Assembly: GCA_016706545.1 (NCBI GenBank)
Contig: JADJJK010000026.1
Location: 62,001-126,000 of the forward strand
Length of the DNA stretch: 64,000 nt
Origin: Myxococcales bacterium
GTDB lineage: Bacteria; Myxococcota_A; Polyangia; Haliangiales; Haliangiaceae
Reading direction: 5' to 3'
Shown: positions 44,966-53,634 of the stretch, one piece after another
Layout: each line of letters starts with the position of its first letter
How positions within the stretch are numbered: position 1 is the stretch's first letter
Translations under genes and position numbers: made by a program
The notes under the pieces: model-generated
The model's database searches: none
Told to the model about the DNA's origin: nothing
The model's input: the letters and a program-made list of their open reading frames with translations, nothing else

Positions 44966-45859
44966 ATGGTGCGCCTGCTGCACGACGTTCGCTCCGCGGG
45001 TGCCCGGCGCCTGCGCTTGGCCGCGCTGGCGCTCTTGGCCGCGCTGGCGCTCTTGGCCGCGCTGAGCGTCGGCGCCGGGTGCCGCCGCGAGTCGGCGCCG
45101 GCGCGCTCGCTGCGCCTGGTGAGCCTCACCCCTTCGGCCACCGAGCTGCTCGCGACCCTGGGGCTCGCCGAGCAGCTCGTCGGAGTGGACGAGTACTCCA
45201 AGTTCCCCGCCAGCGTCGCCGCGCTGCCCAAGGTGGGCTCGTTTCTGGCTCCCAACCTGGAGGCCATCGTGGCGCTGCGGCCCAGCCACGTGGTGGCCGA
45301 CGATGTTCACACCGAGACCGCCGCGACGCTGCGAGACGCCGGCATCGCCACCGTGATCTTGCCCATGCACAGCCTGACCGACGTCCGCGCCGCGCTGACC
45401 ACGGTGGGGACCACGTTTGACCGCTCGGCGCAGGCGGCGACCGCGCTGCGCGCCATCGACGACGAGATCGACGCCGCGCAGCGCACGCGCGTGCGTCCGG
45501 CGCCGCGGGTGCTGGTGGTGCTGGATCGTGAGGCCGGTGGGCTCGGCAACCTGGTGTGCGCCGCCACCGGGAGCTGGATCGATCAGCTGCTGGCCATCGT
45601 CGGCGCGGACAACGTGCTCGCCGCCTCTGGCGTGCGCTACCCCAAGGTGTCGCTCGAAGAGGTGATCAAGGCCAACCCGGACGTCATCCTGGATCTGTCG
45701 TTCGCCGGCGACGCGCGGCGCGCCTGGAGCGCGGTCGACGTAGCGGCGGTCCGCGCCGGCCGGGTGCTCGCCGAGAACGCCCCGTACCTCATCAGCCCAT
45801 CGCCGCGCGTGCCCGAGGCGCTGGCGACGCTGCGCAAGCTGTTAGCGACCGCTCCGTAG
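44966..45859 (+). CDS. btuF: Cobalamin/iron-type ABC substrate-binding lipoprotein (BtuF-like)
   Basis: Class III periplasmic binding proteins deliver B12 or chelated iron to BtuCD-type importers. Family motifs are LRLVSLTPSATELLATLG, VGVDEYSKFP, VGSFLAPNLEAIVALRPSHV and GADNVLAASGVRYPKVSLEE. It has a lipobox (SVGAGC). The signal-peptide core is duplicated (two copies of LALLAA encoded by an 18-bp direct repeat at 45023-45058). GTG 44948 is an alternative start. It could serve the BtuC/BtuD pair at 22.9-24.8 kb, since neither locus contains the other's missing component. Confidence 0.88.
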   Translation: MVRLLHDVRSAGARRLRLAALALLAALALLAALSVGAGCRRESAPARSLRLVSLTPSATELLATLGLAEQLVGVDEYSKFPASVAALPKVGSFLAPNLEAIVALRPSHVVADDVHTETAATLRDAGIATVILPMHSLTDVRAALTTVGTTFDRSAQAATALRAIDDEIDAAQRTRVRPAPRVLVVLDREAGGLGNLVCAATGSWIDQLLAIVGADNVLAASGVRYPKVSLEEVIKANPDVILDLSFAGDARRAWSAVDVAAVRAGRVLAENAPYLISPSPRVPEALATLRKLLATAP

Positions 45860-45869
45860 CTCGCCGTAG

Positions 45870-45985
45870 CGCGGACCGCCGCAGTCGCCGCCGGCCGCAG
45901 TCGCCGCAGTCGCCGCCGGCCGCCGGCCGCCGCAGCCGACGCCGACCGCCGCAGTCGCCGCAGTCGCCGCCGGCCGCGCTCGACG
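45870..45985. repeat. Imperfect CGCCGCAGT / CGCCGGC repeat tract
   Basis: A mosaic of CGCCGCAGT, CGCCGGCCG and CGCAGCCGACG units, with no open reading significance, between convergent genes. Confidence 0.75.
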
Positions 45986-45995
45986 CCGGCCTCGC

Positions 45996-46700
45996 TCAGC
46001 CCGCTGGCGCGTCGACCGGCGCGCGCGTCAGCTCGATCACGTCGTCCACGTTCGCGGCCAGGAGCCGCTCCAGCAGCACGCCAGCGCCGCGCTCCAGCGC
46101 CAGGCGCAGCTCGGAGGCGTGGATGGGCAGCGCCGAGAACAGCGCCACCGGGCCCGCGGGCGTGGACACCACGTCCTGCCCTTCTTCGAAGCACACCGGC
46201 AGCACGATCAGGAAGCCGCACAAGCCGGTGCCCTCGGTGAAGGGCTGCGGCGGGTCTCCATTGGGGATGGTGTGGCCAGGGCCGACCCAGGTGGCCAGCC
46301 GCTGGGGCATGCGCGCGAGCGCGGTCAGCCAGTGCAGCGGCCACGCGGTGTGGCGTTCGGTGAGCTTGTGCTCATCCATCGGCCAGTCGGCGGGCAACCG
46401 CAGCATCAGCTCGCAGCGCGGCGGCTGTGGCACGCCGGCAGGCACTGGCTGCACGAACTCGCTCATGCCCAGCGTACACACGGTCACCGCGCCCTCGGAC
46501 GCCTCGCTCGGCGGCACGAACAGCAGGTCGATGCGCGGCTGCTGCTCCGGCTGGAACGAGTAGCAGAGCGTCGGCGGGCCGAGCCGCGCGGAGAGGTGGT
46601 CGAGCACGGCCCGGGAGATCGGCGAGCGATGCGCCATGGTGTCGGGCTGCTCCTCCAGGAGACCTCCCACCGGCGCCACCACGCTGCGCTCGGCGCTCAT
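45996..46700 (-). CDS. Suppressor of fused (SUFU) domain protein
   Basis: Bacterial SUFU-domain proteins are soluble and are often found as immunity proteins near secreted toxins. Matching segments are VTVCTLGMSEFVQPV, RCELMLRLPADWP, HWPLHWLTALARMP-like WPLHWLTALARMPQRL, and CGFLIVLPVCFEEGQ. The ATG overlaps the stop of the upstream lipoprotein gene (ATGA), though ATG 46637 is possible. No obvious toxin gene is adjacent, so a housekeeping role is equally likely. Confidence 0.83.
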   Translation of the reverse strand: MSAERSVVAPVGGLLEEQPDTMAHRSPISRAVLDHLSARLGPPTLCYSFQPEQQPRIDLLFVPPSEASEGAVTVCTLGMSEFVQPVPAGVPQPPRCELMLRLPADWPMDEHKLTERHTAWPLHWLTALARMPQRLATWVGPGHTIPNGDPPQPFTEGTGLCGFLIVLPVCFEEGQDVVSTPAGPVALFSALPIHASELRLALERGAGVLLERLLAANVDDVIELTRAPVDAPAG

Positions 46701-47209
46701 CGGCTGGCTTTCGCGGGCGCCGTGGTGAGCCGCGGCGGCATCACCGCGCGCACCGACGCCGGCAGCTCGCGCCGGTTGTCAAAGCCGTAGTAGGCGGCCG
46801 GGCCGCGCGGGGAGTCGCTCAAGGTCAGGCGCAGGTCAAAGCCGCCGCGCTTCATGCGCTCGATGCGATAGCGGGTCCGCGCCTGCTCTCCGCTCTCGAG
46901 GAACACCAGGCGCAGCTCGTCCTGCGTGGCCTCGTATTGAAACACCTCATAGCCGCCGCGGTACGCATTGCCATGGACATAGACGCCTTGTCCGCGACGG
47001 TCGAACTGCAGGAGATCGATGGTGTCGCCTTCATGCGCTGGCAGGTGATCCAGCCAGGGCGTCTGCGTCAACAGGCGCGCGGCTTCCCGCGCGCTGACCG
47101 TGGCGCCGCCCTGGCGCTCACCCTGGCAAGCGAGCTGGCAGCCGCCCGCGAGCACCATCATCCCGACGAAGATCGACGCGCGCATGGCGCCGCGTAGCTG
47201 GAACCTCAT
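46697..47209 (-). CDS. Hypothetical lipoprotein
   Basis: Signal peptide with lipobox (MVLAGGC), then about 140 residues with a beta-strand pattern (GVYVHGNAYRGGYEVFQYEA, LRLVFLESGEQARTRYRI). No catalytic motif is seen. It is co-translated with the SUFU gene through a four-base overlap. ATG 47209 was taken over the TTG nine bases upstream. Confidence 0.68.
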   Translation of the reverse strand: MRFQLRGAMRASIFVGMMVLAGGCQLACQGERQGGATVSAREAARLLTQTPWLDHLPAHEGDTIDLLQFDRRGQGVYVHGNAYRGGYEVFQYEATQDELRLVFLESGEQARTRYRIERMKRGGFDLRLTLSDSPRGPAAYYGFDNRRELPASVRAVMPPRLTTAPAKASR

Positions 47210-47318
47210 GCACGGCAATCTACCGCGGAACGACCCGCGGCGCTCGTCTGCTGCATCCCCCGTCGGCGCGCTGGTCGGCGTCGGTCGGCGTCGGTCGCCG
47301 TCGCCGACTGTCGCTGCG

Positions 47319-48527
47319 CTATGCGCGGCCGGACTTGGCGGACTTGGCGGACTTGGCGGACTTGTTCAAGCCAGCGCCGTCCTTGAGCTTGGCCAAAAGC
47401 GGGGTCTTCTCCCAGGTGAACTCCGGCTCTTCACGGCCAAAGTGGCCGTACGCCGCGGTCTTGCGGAAGATGGGCCGGCGCAGATCCAGCTCCTGCGTCA
47501 GCATGCCGGGGCGCGCGTCGAACGTCTGCAGCACGGCAGCGGTCAGCTTCTCGTCCGAGACCACGCCGGTGCCGAAGGTGTCCACCAGCAGCGAGACCGG
47601 CTTGGCCACGCCGATGGCGTACGCGAACTGCACCTCGCAGCGCCGCGCCAGCCCGGAGGCCACCACGTGCTTGGCGATGTAGCGGGCGTAGTACGCCGCC
47701 GAGCGATCGACCTTGCTCGGGTCCTTGCCGGAGAACGCGCCGCCGCCGTGGCGAGCGAAGCCGCCGTACGTGTCGACGATGATCTTGCGGCCGGTCAACC
47801 CGGAGTCGCCCATGGGGCCGCCGATGACGAAGCGGCCGGTGGGGTTGATGTGAAACTTGGTCTGCTTGGTGATGAGCTTGGCCGGGACGATGGGCTTTAT
47901 CACCAGCTCGCGCATGGCCTCTTCGATGGCCTTGGCCTTGATGCCCTCGTTGTGCTGGGTCGACACCACGATCGCCTCGACGGCGATCGGGTTGCCGTCC
48001 TCGTAGCGCACCGAGACCTGGGTCTTGCCATCCGGGCGCAGCCAGTTGACGCCCTTGACCTTCTTCTTGCGAACTTCGGCCAGGCGATAGGCGAGCTGAT
48101 GCGCGAGCTGGATGGGCAGCGGCATCAGCTCCTTGGTCTCGTCGCAGGCGTAGCCAAACATCAGGCCCTGGTCGCCGGCGCCCTGCTTGGCAGGATCGCC
48201 TCGGTCCACGCCCTGCGCGATGTCCGGAGACTGCTGCTCCACGGCGACGAGCACGCCGCAGGTGGCGGCGTCAAAGCCCATGTCGGAGCTGGTGTAGCCG
48301 ATGTCTCGCACCACGCCGCGGATGATCTTGTTGTAGTCGAGGGTGGCCTTGGTGGTGATCTCGCCCGCCACCATCACGAATCCGGTTTTGGTCACGGTTT
48401 CACACGCGACGCGGCTTTGCGGATCCTGCGCCAGGCAGGCATCAAGCACGGCGTCGGACACCTGATCGCAGAGCTTGTCGGGGTGACCTTCGGTCACGGA
48501 TTCAGAAGAAAAAAGGTAGCTGGCCAT
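47319..48527 (-). CDS. metK: S-adenosylmethionine synthetase (MetK)
   Basis: MetK makes SAM from methionine and ATP. Signature sequences GAGDQGLMFGYA and GGGAFSGKDPSKVDRS are intact, and the N-terminus YLFSSESVTEGHPDK is canonical. The protein has 402 residues; the last 15 are an unusual KSAKSAKSAKSGRA tail encoded by a 9-bp GACTTGGCG repeat, not part of the family. A strong promoter ends only about eight bases before the ATG and no ribosome site is visible. No SAM riboswitch was recognised. Confidence 0.97.
   Translation of the reverse strand: MASYLFSSESVTEGHPDKLCDQVSDAVLDACLAQDPQSRVACETVTKTGFVMVAGEITTKATLDYNKIIRGVVRDIGYTSSDMGFDAATCGVLVAVEQQSPDIAQGVDRGDPAKQGAGDQGLMFGYACDETKELMPLPIQLAHQLAYRLAEVRKKKVKGVNWLRPDGKTQVSVRYEDGNPIAVEAIVVSTQHNEGIKAKAIEEAMRELVIKPIVPAKLITKQTKFHINPTGRFVIGGPMGDSGLTGRKIIVDTYGGFARHGGGAFSGKDPSKVDRSAAYYARYIAKHVVASGLARRCEVQFAYAIGVAKPVSLLVDTFGTGVVSDEKLTAAVLQTFDARPGMLTQELDLRRPIFRKTAAYGHFGREEPEFTWEKTPLLAKLKDGAGLNKSAKSAKSAKSGRA
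47332..47366. repeat. 9-bp tandem repeat GACTTGGCG at the 3' end of metK
   Basis: Three perfect copies plus a partial one, in frame, encoding Lys-Ser-Ala repeats. A separate GTCGGCGTCG repeat lies just outside the gene (about 47273-47306). Confidence 0.9.
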
Positions 48528-48539
48528 AGGGTGGCGGGG

Positions 48540-48567
48540 ACTATATGCCTGGCAATAGCCCTGTCAA
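48540..48567 (-). promoter_or_regulatory. Near-consensus sigma-70 promoter of metK
   Basis: On the minus strand TTGACA (48567-48562), 16 bases, TATAGT (48545-48540). Transcription would begin about 48533, only some six bases from the ATG at 48527, predicting an almost leaderless transcript. Confidence 0.7.
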
Positions 48568-48596
48568 AGCCGGATCGCGTACCATATGGAGGATGC

Positions 48597-48626
48597 CAGT
48601 GCTCCGACCGGTGACCCGCGATCCCG
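48597..48626. repeat. Partial copy of the 12.7-kb inverted-repeat arm
   Basis: CAGTGCTCCGACCGGTGACC... matches the start of both arms of the element at 12747-12912 (GTGCTCCGACC then GGTGA). No inverted partner is seen nearby, so it may be a decayed half. It is followed by GGCGATGCCCTGGCGATCCC-type repeats. Confidence 0.5.
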
Positions 48627-48773
48627 TCACGGCGACACACAGCCGAGGCGAGCCCTGGCGACGCCCCGGCGATGCCCTGGCGATCCCGGGATGCGACGGT
48701 GTGGATCAAAGTCCGACAGCGCGCGCGGCGCAATGATGGCCAAGGGGATGAGCAACGGATCACAGGGGATGAG

Positions 48774-49517
48774 ATGATGGCTGGCAAACAGATGCGCGCC
48801 TCCCGTTCCTCGCGGCGTCCTTCATGCATCCGGACCCTGTCGTCGTTGCTGGCGCTGCTCTTGCTGAGCATGGTCGGATGTGGTGGCAGACCACCCGTGC
48901 CCAAGCGCGGCGTCGTCGAAGGCGATGTAGGTGACTGGAAGTTCCGGCGGTTTCAGCCGGTCCTGGACGTGGAGGTCTGGGTCCCCGGCAACAAGGCCGA
49001 GGCCTTCACGGCCACGTATGTGCGCGACGCTGCCGAGCGACGCGGTCGCATCAGCGAGAGCGACGTGGTGAGCGTGTTCGTCACTCGATATTCCAGAGAG
49101 CAAGGCGTCCTGCGCGAGACCGTGAAGCTCGCCCGGAGGCTGGCCCAGGAGGCCGGCTACTCCGTCGAGGAGGGCAAGGTGAGCGGGGTGCGCTCGGTCA
49201 CCATCGAGGGCCATGGTGAGGCCTGGGTGATGTGGGCCGCCGGCAAGCACGTGGTGAAGGTCGGGGGCCGCGGGCGGAGCGACGTGCCGTCGGGAGTCGT
49301 CGAGCACTATGGCGAGCGCTATCCGTCGGCGATGCCGGGCAGCGTGCTCGAAGGGCCGCTGCCCGCTGGCGCCGAGACGACGCCCGAGCGAGCGAAGGGC
49401 GGTCCAGAGAAGCAGCCTCAGAAGGAGCCGTACGATCCCAAGAATCCGCGGCCTGACTGGGAGGGCTATGATCCCAAAAAGCCGCTGCCCAAGCCGCGGG
49501 CGCCCAAGGAGCCCTGA
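48774..49517 (+). CDS. Hypothetical lipoprotein
   Basis: Signal peptide with lipobox (LLLLSMVGC). The mature protein has an alpha/beta region (residues 45-170; GDWKFRRFQPVLDVEVWVPG, VTRYSREQGVLRETVKLARR) and a charged Pro/Lys-rich C-terminus containing two similar short repeats (YDPKNPRPDWEG and YDPKKPLPKP). An AGGGGAT site precedes ATG 48774. No family is recognised. It stands alone between metK and the his genes. Confidence 0.72.
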   Translation: MMAGKQMRASRSSRRPSCIRTLSSLLALLLLSMVGCGGRPPVPKRGVVEGDVGDWKFRRFQPVLDVEVWVPGNKAEAFTATYVRDAAERRGRISESDVVSVFVTRYSREQGVLRETVKLARRLAQEAGYSVEEGKVSGVRSVTIEGHGEAWVMWAAGKHVVKVGGRGRSDVPSGVVEHYGERYPSAMPGSVLEGPLPAGAETTPERAKGGPEKQPQKEPYDPKNPRPDWEGYDPKKPLPKPRAPKEP

Positions 49518-49673
49518 GCCTTTTGCTGCGCGCGAGCGTGCGCGCGTGGCGACGAATCGTGCGCTCGCTCATGCTGGCGGCCGGCGCGTGAGCCGGAAAA
49601 CAATTGAGCCGATTCCACTCGCCAGGTTGCGCTCAACCCGGTAAGTCTCGCCCACTCTTCGAGGCTAGCTTCG

Positions 49674-51014
49674 ATGCCCCCCCAAGCGCCCATCTCCCCC
49701 ATCTTGCCCATCTTGGCCATCGCCGAGGCCGGGCGTCTCCTGGATCGCTCCACCAGCTTTGCTGACGGCGTGGATCACAAGGTGCGCGCCATCCTCGACG
49801 ACGTGCGCCGGCGCGGGGACGACGCGGTGGCGGACTACACGCGGACTTTCGACGGCCGCGCGCCGCGCGATGACGGCAGCTACGAGCTGCCCGCCGCGGA
49901 GTGGCATCGCCGCGCAGCCTCGGTCCCTGCCGGCGTGCTGGCCGCGCTGGAGCTGGCGGCGGCGCGCATCCGCGCCTTTCATGAAGCGCAGCGCATCCCG
50001 GATCTGGACGTCTGCGCGGACGGCATTCGCCTGGGCCTGCGCAGCCGCCCGCTCGCGCGAGTGGGCATCTACGTCCCTGGCGGCACCGCGCGATATCCCT
50101 CCAGCGTGCTCATGACCGCGCTGCCGGCCAAGGTGGCGGGCGTGCCCGAGGTCATCATGGTGACGCCTGGTCCGTCGGCCGAGACCTTGGCCGCGGCGCG
50201 CATCGCCGGCGTCGATCGCATCTTCGAGATCGGCGGCGCGCAAGCCGTGGCGGCGCTGTCCTACGGCACCGCCACCGTGCCGCGGGTCGACAAGATCGTC
50301 GGGCCGGGCAACCAGTGGGTCGCCTCCGCCAAGCGGCAGGTCTACGGCGAGGTGGACATCGACTCGGTCGCTGGTCCCTCGGAGGTGCTCATCCTGGCAG
50401 ATGACGTCGCGCCGCCCGCGTGGGTGGCCGCGGACCTGCTGGCGCAGGCCGAGCACGACAGCGAGGCGCGCGCCATCCTGGTGACCACCTCGCGCTCGCT
50501 CGCCGAGGCGGTGGTCGCCGAGGTCGCGCGCCAACTCGAAGATCTGCCGCGCCGGTCCATCGCCGAGGCCGCGCTGCGCCGCTACGGCGCCGTGGTGCTC
50601 GCCACCTCGCTGGACGACGCCATCGAGTTCGCCAACCGCTACGCGCCGGAGCACCTGGAGCTGCAGCTCCGCGATGCCCGCGCGCTCAGCGAGCGGCTGA
50701 CCACCTCCGGCGCGATCTTCCTGGGCACCTGGGCGTCCGAGGCCGCGGGCGACTATCTGGCCGGCGCCAATCACGTCCTGCCCACGGGCGGCGCCGCGCG
50801 CTATGCCTCGCCGCTCGGCGTGTACGACTACATCAAGCGCACGTCGCTCATCGAGTACGACCGCGCCGCGGCCGAGCGCGACGCCGAGCCCATCGCGCTG
50901 CTGGCGGACGTGGAGGGGCTGGAGGCGCACGGCCGCTCTGCGCTGGCGCGCCGGCAAGCCCGCGTCACCGATGCTGGCGGCTTGCTGCCGCCCGCGCCAG
51001 GGGACAAGACGTGA
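49674..51014 (+). CDS. hisD: Histidinol dehydrogenase
   Basis: HisD carries out the last two oxidations of histidine synthesis with NAD. Hallmarks are VGIYVPGGTARYPSSVLMTA, the zinc-site region VDIDSVAGPSEVLILAD, and YAPEHLELQL. The protein is 446 residues, normal for the family. The first 20 residues are a hydrophobic PISPILPILAIAEAG stretch encoded by CCCATCTTG-type repeats, a variable N-terminal extension. The stop overlaps the GTG of hisC. Confidence 0.97.
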   Translation: MPPQAPISPILPILAIAEAGRLLDRSTSFADGVDHKVRAILDDVRRRGDDAVADYTRTFDGRAPRDDGSYELPAAEWHRRAASVPAGVLAALELAAARIRAFHEAQRIPDLDVCADGIRLGLRSRPLARVGIYVPGGTARYPSSVLMTALPAKVAGVPEVIMVTPGPSAETLAAARIAGVDRIFEIGGAQAVAALSYGTATVPRVDKIVGPGNQWVASAKRQVYGEVDIDSVAGPSEVLILADDVAPPAWVAADLLAQAEHDSEARAILVTTSRSLAEAVVAEVARQLEDLPRRSIAEAALRRYGAVVLATSLDDAIEFANRYAPEHLELQLRDARALSERLTTSGAIFLGTWASEAAGDYLAGANHVLPTGGAARYASPLGVYDYIKRTSLIEYDRAAAERDAEPIALLADVEGLEAHGRSALARRQARVTDAGGLLPPAPGDKT

Positions 51015-52150
51015 GCGCCGAGCCCGCGCCAGCCACGACCGCGCCGGCGCACCACCCGCTGGGCGCGCTGGCGGCGCGCGTCCCCGAGCCGCTGCGCGCC
51101 ACCGCCGCGTACCACGTGCCGCGGCCGGCGCAGATCTTGGCCAAGCTCGACGCCAACGAGCTGCCCTTCGCGCTGCCCGACGAGCTGCTCGAGGGGCTCT
51201 CCGCCGTGCTGCGCGACGCCGCGCTCGAGCGGTATCCAGATGCCAACGCCACCGAGCTGCGCGCCGCGCTCGCCGCCACGCTCGGCGCTGCGCCCGAGCA
51301 GCTCGTCTTTGGCAACGGCTCCGACGAGCTCATCGCCATGCTGTGCAGCGCCTTCGCCGCGCCGCGCGGAACGCGCCCAGCCGCCATCGCCTATCCGGTC
51401 CCGACGTTCGTCTACTACCGGCTGGCCACCATCGCGCGCGGCCTCGAGCCGGTGGAGGTGCCGCTGACCTCGCGCTTCGAGCTGGATGAAGCGGCCTTTG
51501 TCGCCGCCATGGAGCGCGAAGATCCCTCGGTCGTCTTCCTCGCGCTGCCCAACAACCCCACCGGCACCATGTGGCGCTGCGAGTTCGCGCTGGAGCTGGC
51601 GGCGCGGTTTCCGCGCACCGTCATCGTGTCCGATGAGGCGTACCTGGCCTACAGCGGACAGACCAACCTTGGCGCGCTGGTCCCGGAGGTGTCCTGTCCA
51701 AACCTCGTGGTGATGCGCACCTTGTCGAAGGTGGGCATGGCCGGCTTGCGGGTGGGCTATCTGGTCGCGGCGCCCGCCCTGGCACAGCACCTGGAGAAGG
51801 TGCGCCCGCCATACAACCTCGGCAGCTTGCCGCAGGCGGCCGCGCGCTTTCTCATCACCACCGGAGCGTCCTGGTGCCAGGCGCGCGCCGCCGAGGTGGT
51901 GCAGCAACGCGGCCACCTGGCTGGCGAGCTCGAGCGCCGCGGGTTCGAGGTGTTTCCTTCGGCGGCCAACCTGCTGCTGGTGCGCACCGAGCCTGGGCGC
52001 GCCCATCGCATCTGGCAAGCGCTGCAGGATCGGGGCGTGCTGGTGCGCGACTTCGACCGGCCTGGGCCGCTGGCTGGTTGCTTGCGCATCACCGTGGGCA
52101 CCGCCGGGGATCATCAGATCTTGCTCGAGGCGCTCGACCAGGTACTCTAG
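51011..52150 (+). CDS. hisC: Histidinol-phosphate aminotransferase
   Basis: A PLP-dependent class I/II aminotransferase converting imidazole-acetol phosphate to histidinol phosphate. It has LDANELPFALPD, NPTGTMWR, SDEAYLAYSG and the PLP lysine (Lys240) in TLSKVGMAGLRVGY. The GTG start overlaps the hisD stop (GTGA), so translation is coupled. No other his genes follow, so the pathway is split elsewhere in the genome. Confidence 0.95.
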   Translation: MSAEPAPATTAPAHHPLGALAARVPEPLRATAAYHVPRPAQILAKLDANELPFALPDELLEGLSAVLRDAALERYPDANATELRAALAATLGAAPEQLVFGNGSDELIAMLCSAFAAPRGTRPAAIAYPVPTFVYYRLATIARGLEPVEVPLTSRFELDEAAFVAAMEREDPSVVFLALPNNPTGTMWRCEFALELAARFPRTVIVSDEAYLAYSGQTNLGALVPEVSCPNLVVMRTLSKVGMAGLRVGYLVAAPALAQHLEKVRPPYNLGSLPQAAARFLITTGASWCQARAAEVVQQRGHLAGELERRGFEVFPSAANLLLVRTEPGRAHRIWQALQDRGVLVRDFDRPGPLAGCLRITVGTAGDHQILLEALDQVL

Positions 52151-52336
52151 AGTTCGCTGGTTGGGAGCGGTTGTCAGCTTGGCCGCGTACGATCTTGAGC
52201 GATCTTCAGCACATCGCCCCAGCGCCCCCCTGAAGACCTCATCCTCCTGCGAGGGAATGCCAGGCGGTCGCGTGGCGAGCGCCCCCAACCCTGGGGTAAA
52301 ACGGCTCTCCAAGGCTCAGTTTCCTTCCGGAGTACC

Positions 52337-52843
52337 ATGACCCGATTCACCTTGCTCTCCCTGGCGCTGGCCTCGATCCCCGCCTGCACAGTCGGCAACA
52401 TCCCTGACAGCGATGAGCCTCCCGCGGGCGTGGTCTGCGACAAGAAGGCTCAGGCGGTGGATGGGAATCACTTCGAGGGGATGTCCTGTGCCACCGCCGG
52501 TGCCTGCCATCCGCTCACCGATGGTGGAGCCGGGGCCGGTCCGTTCTTGCAGCTCTCGGGAACCGTGTACGCCAAGTCGGACGGCGCGGAGCCCACCGAG
52601 GGCGCGACCGTCACGCTGACCTGGAATGGTGGCAGCAAGAAGTTCGTCACGGGCACCGCCCCGGGCAAAGGCAACTTCTTCGACTACACGGTGACCGGCA
52701 TCACCTTCCCGGCCACGGTCAAGGTGAGCCTGTGCCCTGATCCCGAGCTGGCGATGAACACGCCGCTGGCGAACGCAGGGGATCTCAACTGCTCCAAGGG
52801 CGGTTGCCACAACCAGAGCCTCCGCATCTTCATCAAGCAGTAG
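52337..52843 (+). CDS. Small lipoprotein with two CX4CH motifs
   Basis: Signal peptide with lipobox (ASIPAC). Two motifs, CATAGACH near residue 51 and CSKGGCH near residue 157, have four residues between the cysteines and end in histidine. This is the spacing seen in some multihaem cytochromes instead of the common CXXCH. Between them is a beta-rich domain (LSGTVYAKSDGAEPTEG, ATVTLTWNGGSKKF). It could be a periplasmic electron carrier or a metal-binding protein; the histidines make haem binding plausible but not shown. Confidence 0.68.
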   Translation: MTRFTLLSLALASIPACTVGNIPDSDEPPAGVVCDKKAQAVDGNHFEGMSCATAGACHPLTDGGAGAGPFLQLSGTVYAKSDGAEPTEGATVTLTWNGGSKKFVTGTAPGKGNFFDYTVTGITFPATVKVSLCPDPELAMNTPLANAGDLNCSKGGCHNQSLRIFIKQ

Positions 52844-52920
52844 CCTGGCAGGTGCGGCGGCTCGGCAGTCGTCGCCATCGCTCGGCCGGCGCTCTTTCGC
52901 TGCGCCAAGGCGCGTGAGTC

Positions 52921-53571
52921 ATGCACTACGTTGTCCTCGATGTTTTCTCCAAGGTGGACTCCACGCACTTTCAGGACCGCGCGGGCGCGACCGCCGTGTG
53001 CTGGGTACGCGAAGAGGTGGCGGACAAGAGCGGCACCCTGCTGCGCTACCTGACCACCAAGATGTCGCTGGAAGGGTGGATGATCGCGCAGACCCTGGCG
53101 CAGCACACGGTCACCGAGGAGACGTACCGCCAGAACCCGGACGGCATCGAGCTGTTCCAGCAGGCCGCGCGCGACGGCTTTGCCTCCAACTACCGCATCC
53201 GACGACGCGAGGTGATCGGCGGCGCCGCGGTGGGCTATGGGCTCAAGCCCGAGTTCGAGTCGTTCGTCAGGACGCTGGTGAGCAGCGGTGGCGCCTCGCT
53301 GTACTCCGAGGTCGAGGCCGGCTGGGCGACCGCGCCGCTGGGCGGCGGCGGTGCGCTGGCGCCGCTGTGCAAGGCCGCGACCGACCTGGCGGTGTACCAG
53401 CCGCGCTGGCGCAGCTACGCGCCGCGCCGGCTGTCGTACCCGGTGCTGGACACCGAGTGGCTGATGCTCATGTACCAGAGTAACCTCTGGCTCGGCCTTG
53501 GTCTCGCGCCCGGGACGCTGACGATGTTTCACCCGCTGGCCGTGCGACACGCCATGACCAAGCGCCAGTAG
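52921..53571 (+). CDS. Hypothetical cytoplasmic protein
   Basis: This 216-residue product has no signal peptide or membrane helix. It has an alpha/beta look (MHYVVLDVFSKVDSTHFQ, EGWMIAQTLAQHTVTEETY) with a C-terminal region rich in Leu, Tyr and Trp. No family is recognised. It begins 80 bases after the CX4CH lipoprotein gene and is convergent with the next gene, with 60 bases between them. Its position close to a toxin-like locus makes an immunity or accessory role conceivable. Confidence 0.62.
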   Translation: MHYVVLDVFSKVDSTHFQDRAGATAVCWVREEVADKSGTLLRYLTTKMSLEGWMIAQTLAQHTVTEETYRQNPDGIELFQQAARDGFASNYRIRRREVIGGAAVGYGLKPEFESFVRTLVSSGGASLYSEVEAGWATAPLGGGGALAPLCKAATDLAVYQPRWRSYAPRRLSYPVLDTEWLMLMYQSNLWLGLGLAPGTLTMFHPLAVRHAMTKRQ

Positions 53572-53634
53572 CCGGCACGAAGATGGGGCGCGACGCGGGG
53601 CAGTCCGCGGCTGGCCCGCCGCCTGCTACGCCAG

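Noticed and set aside
45996..46700. Immunity gene of the toxin-like locus
   Set aside because: The SUFU gene is 8 kb from the toxin gene and paired with a lipoprotein gene; distance makes a direct link weak.
48528..48600. SAM riboswitch before metK
   Set aside because: The predicted leader is only a few bases long and no known SAM-riboswitch core is seen.
49665..50957. A 430-codon frame antisense to hisD
   Set aside because: No motifs, and hisD is complete and well supported.
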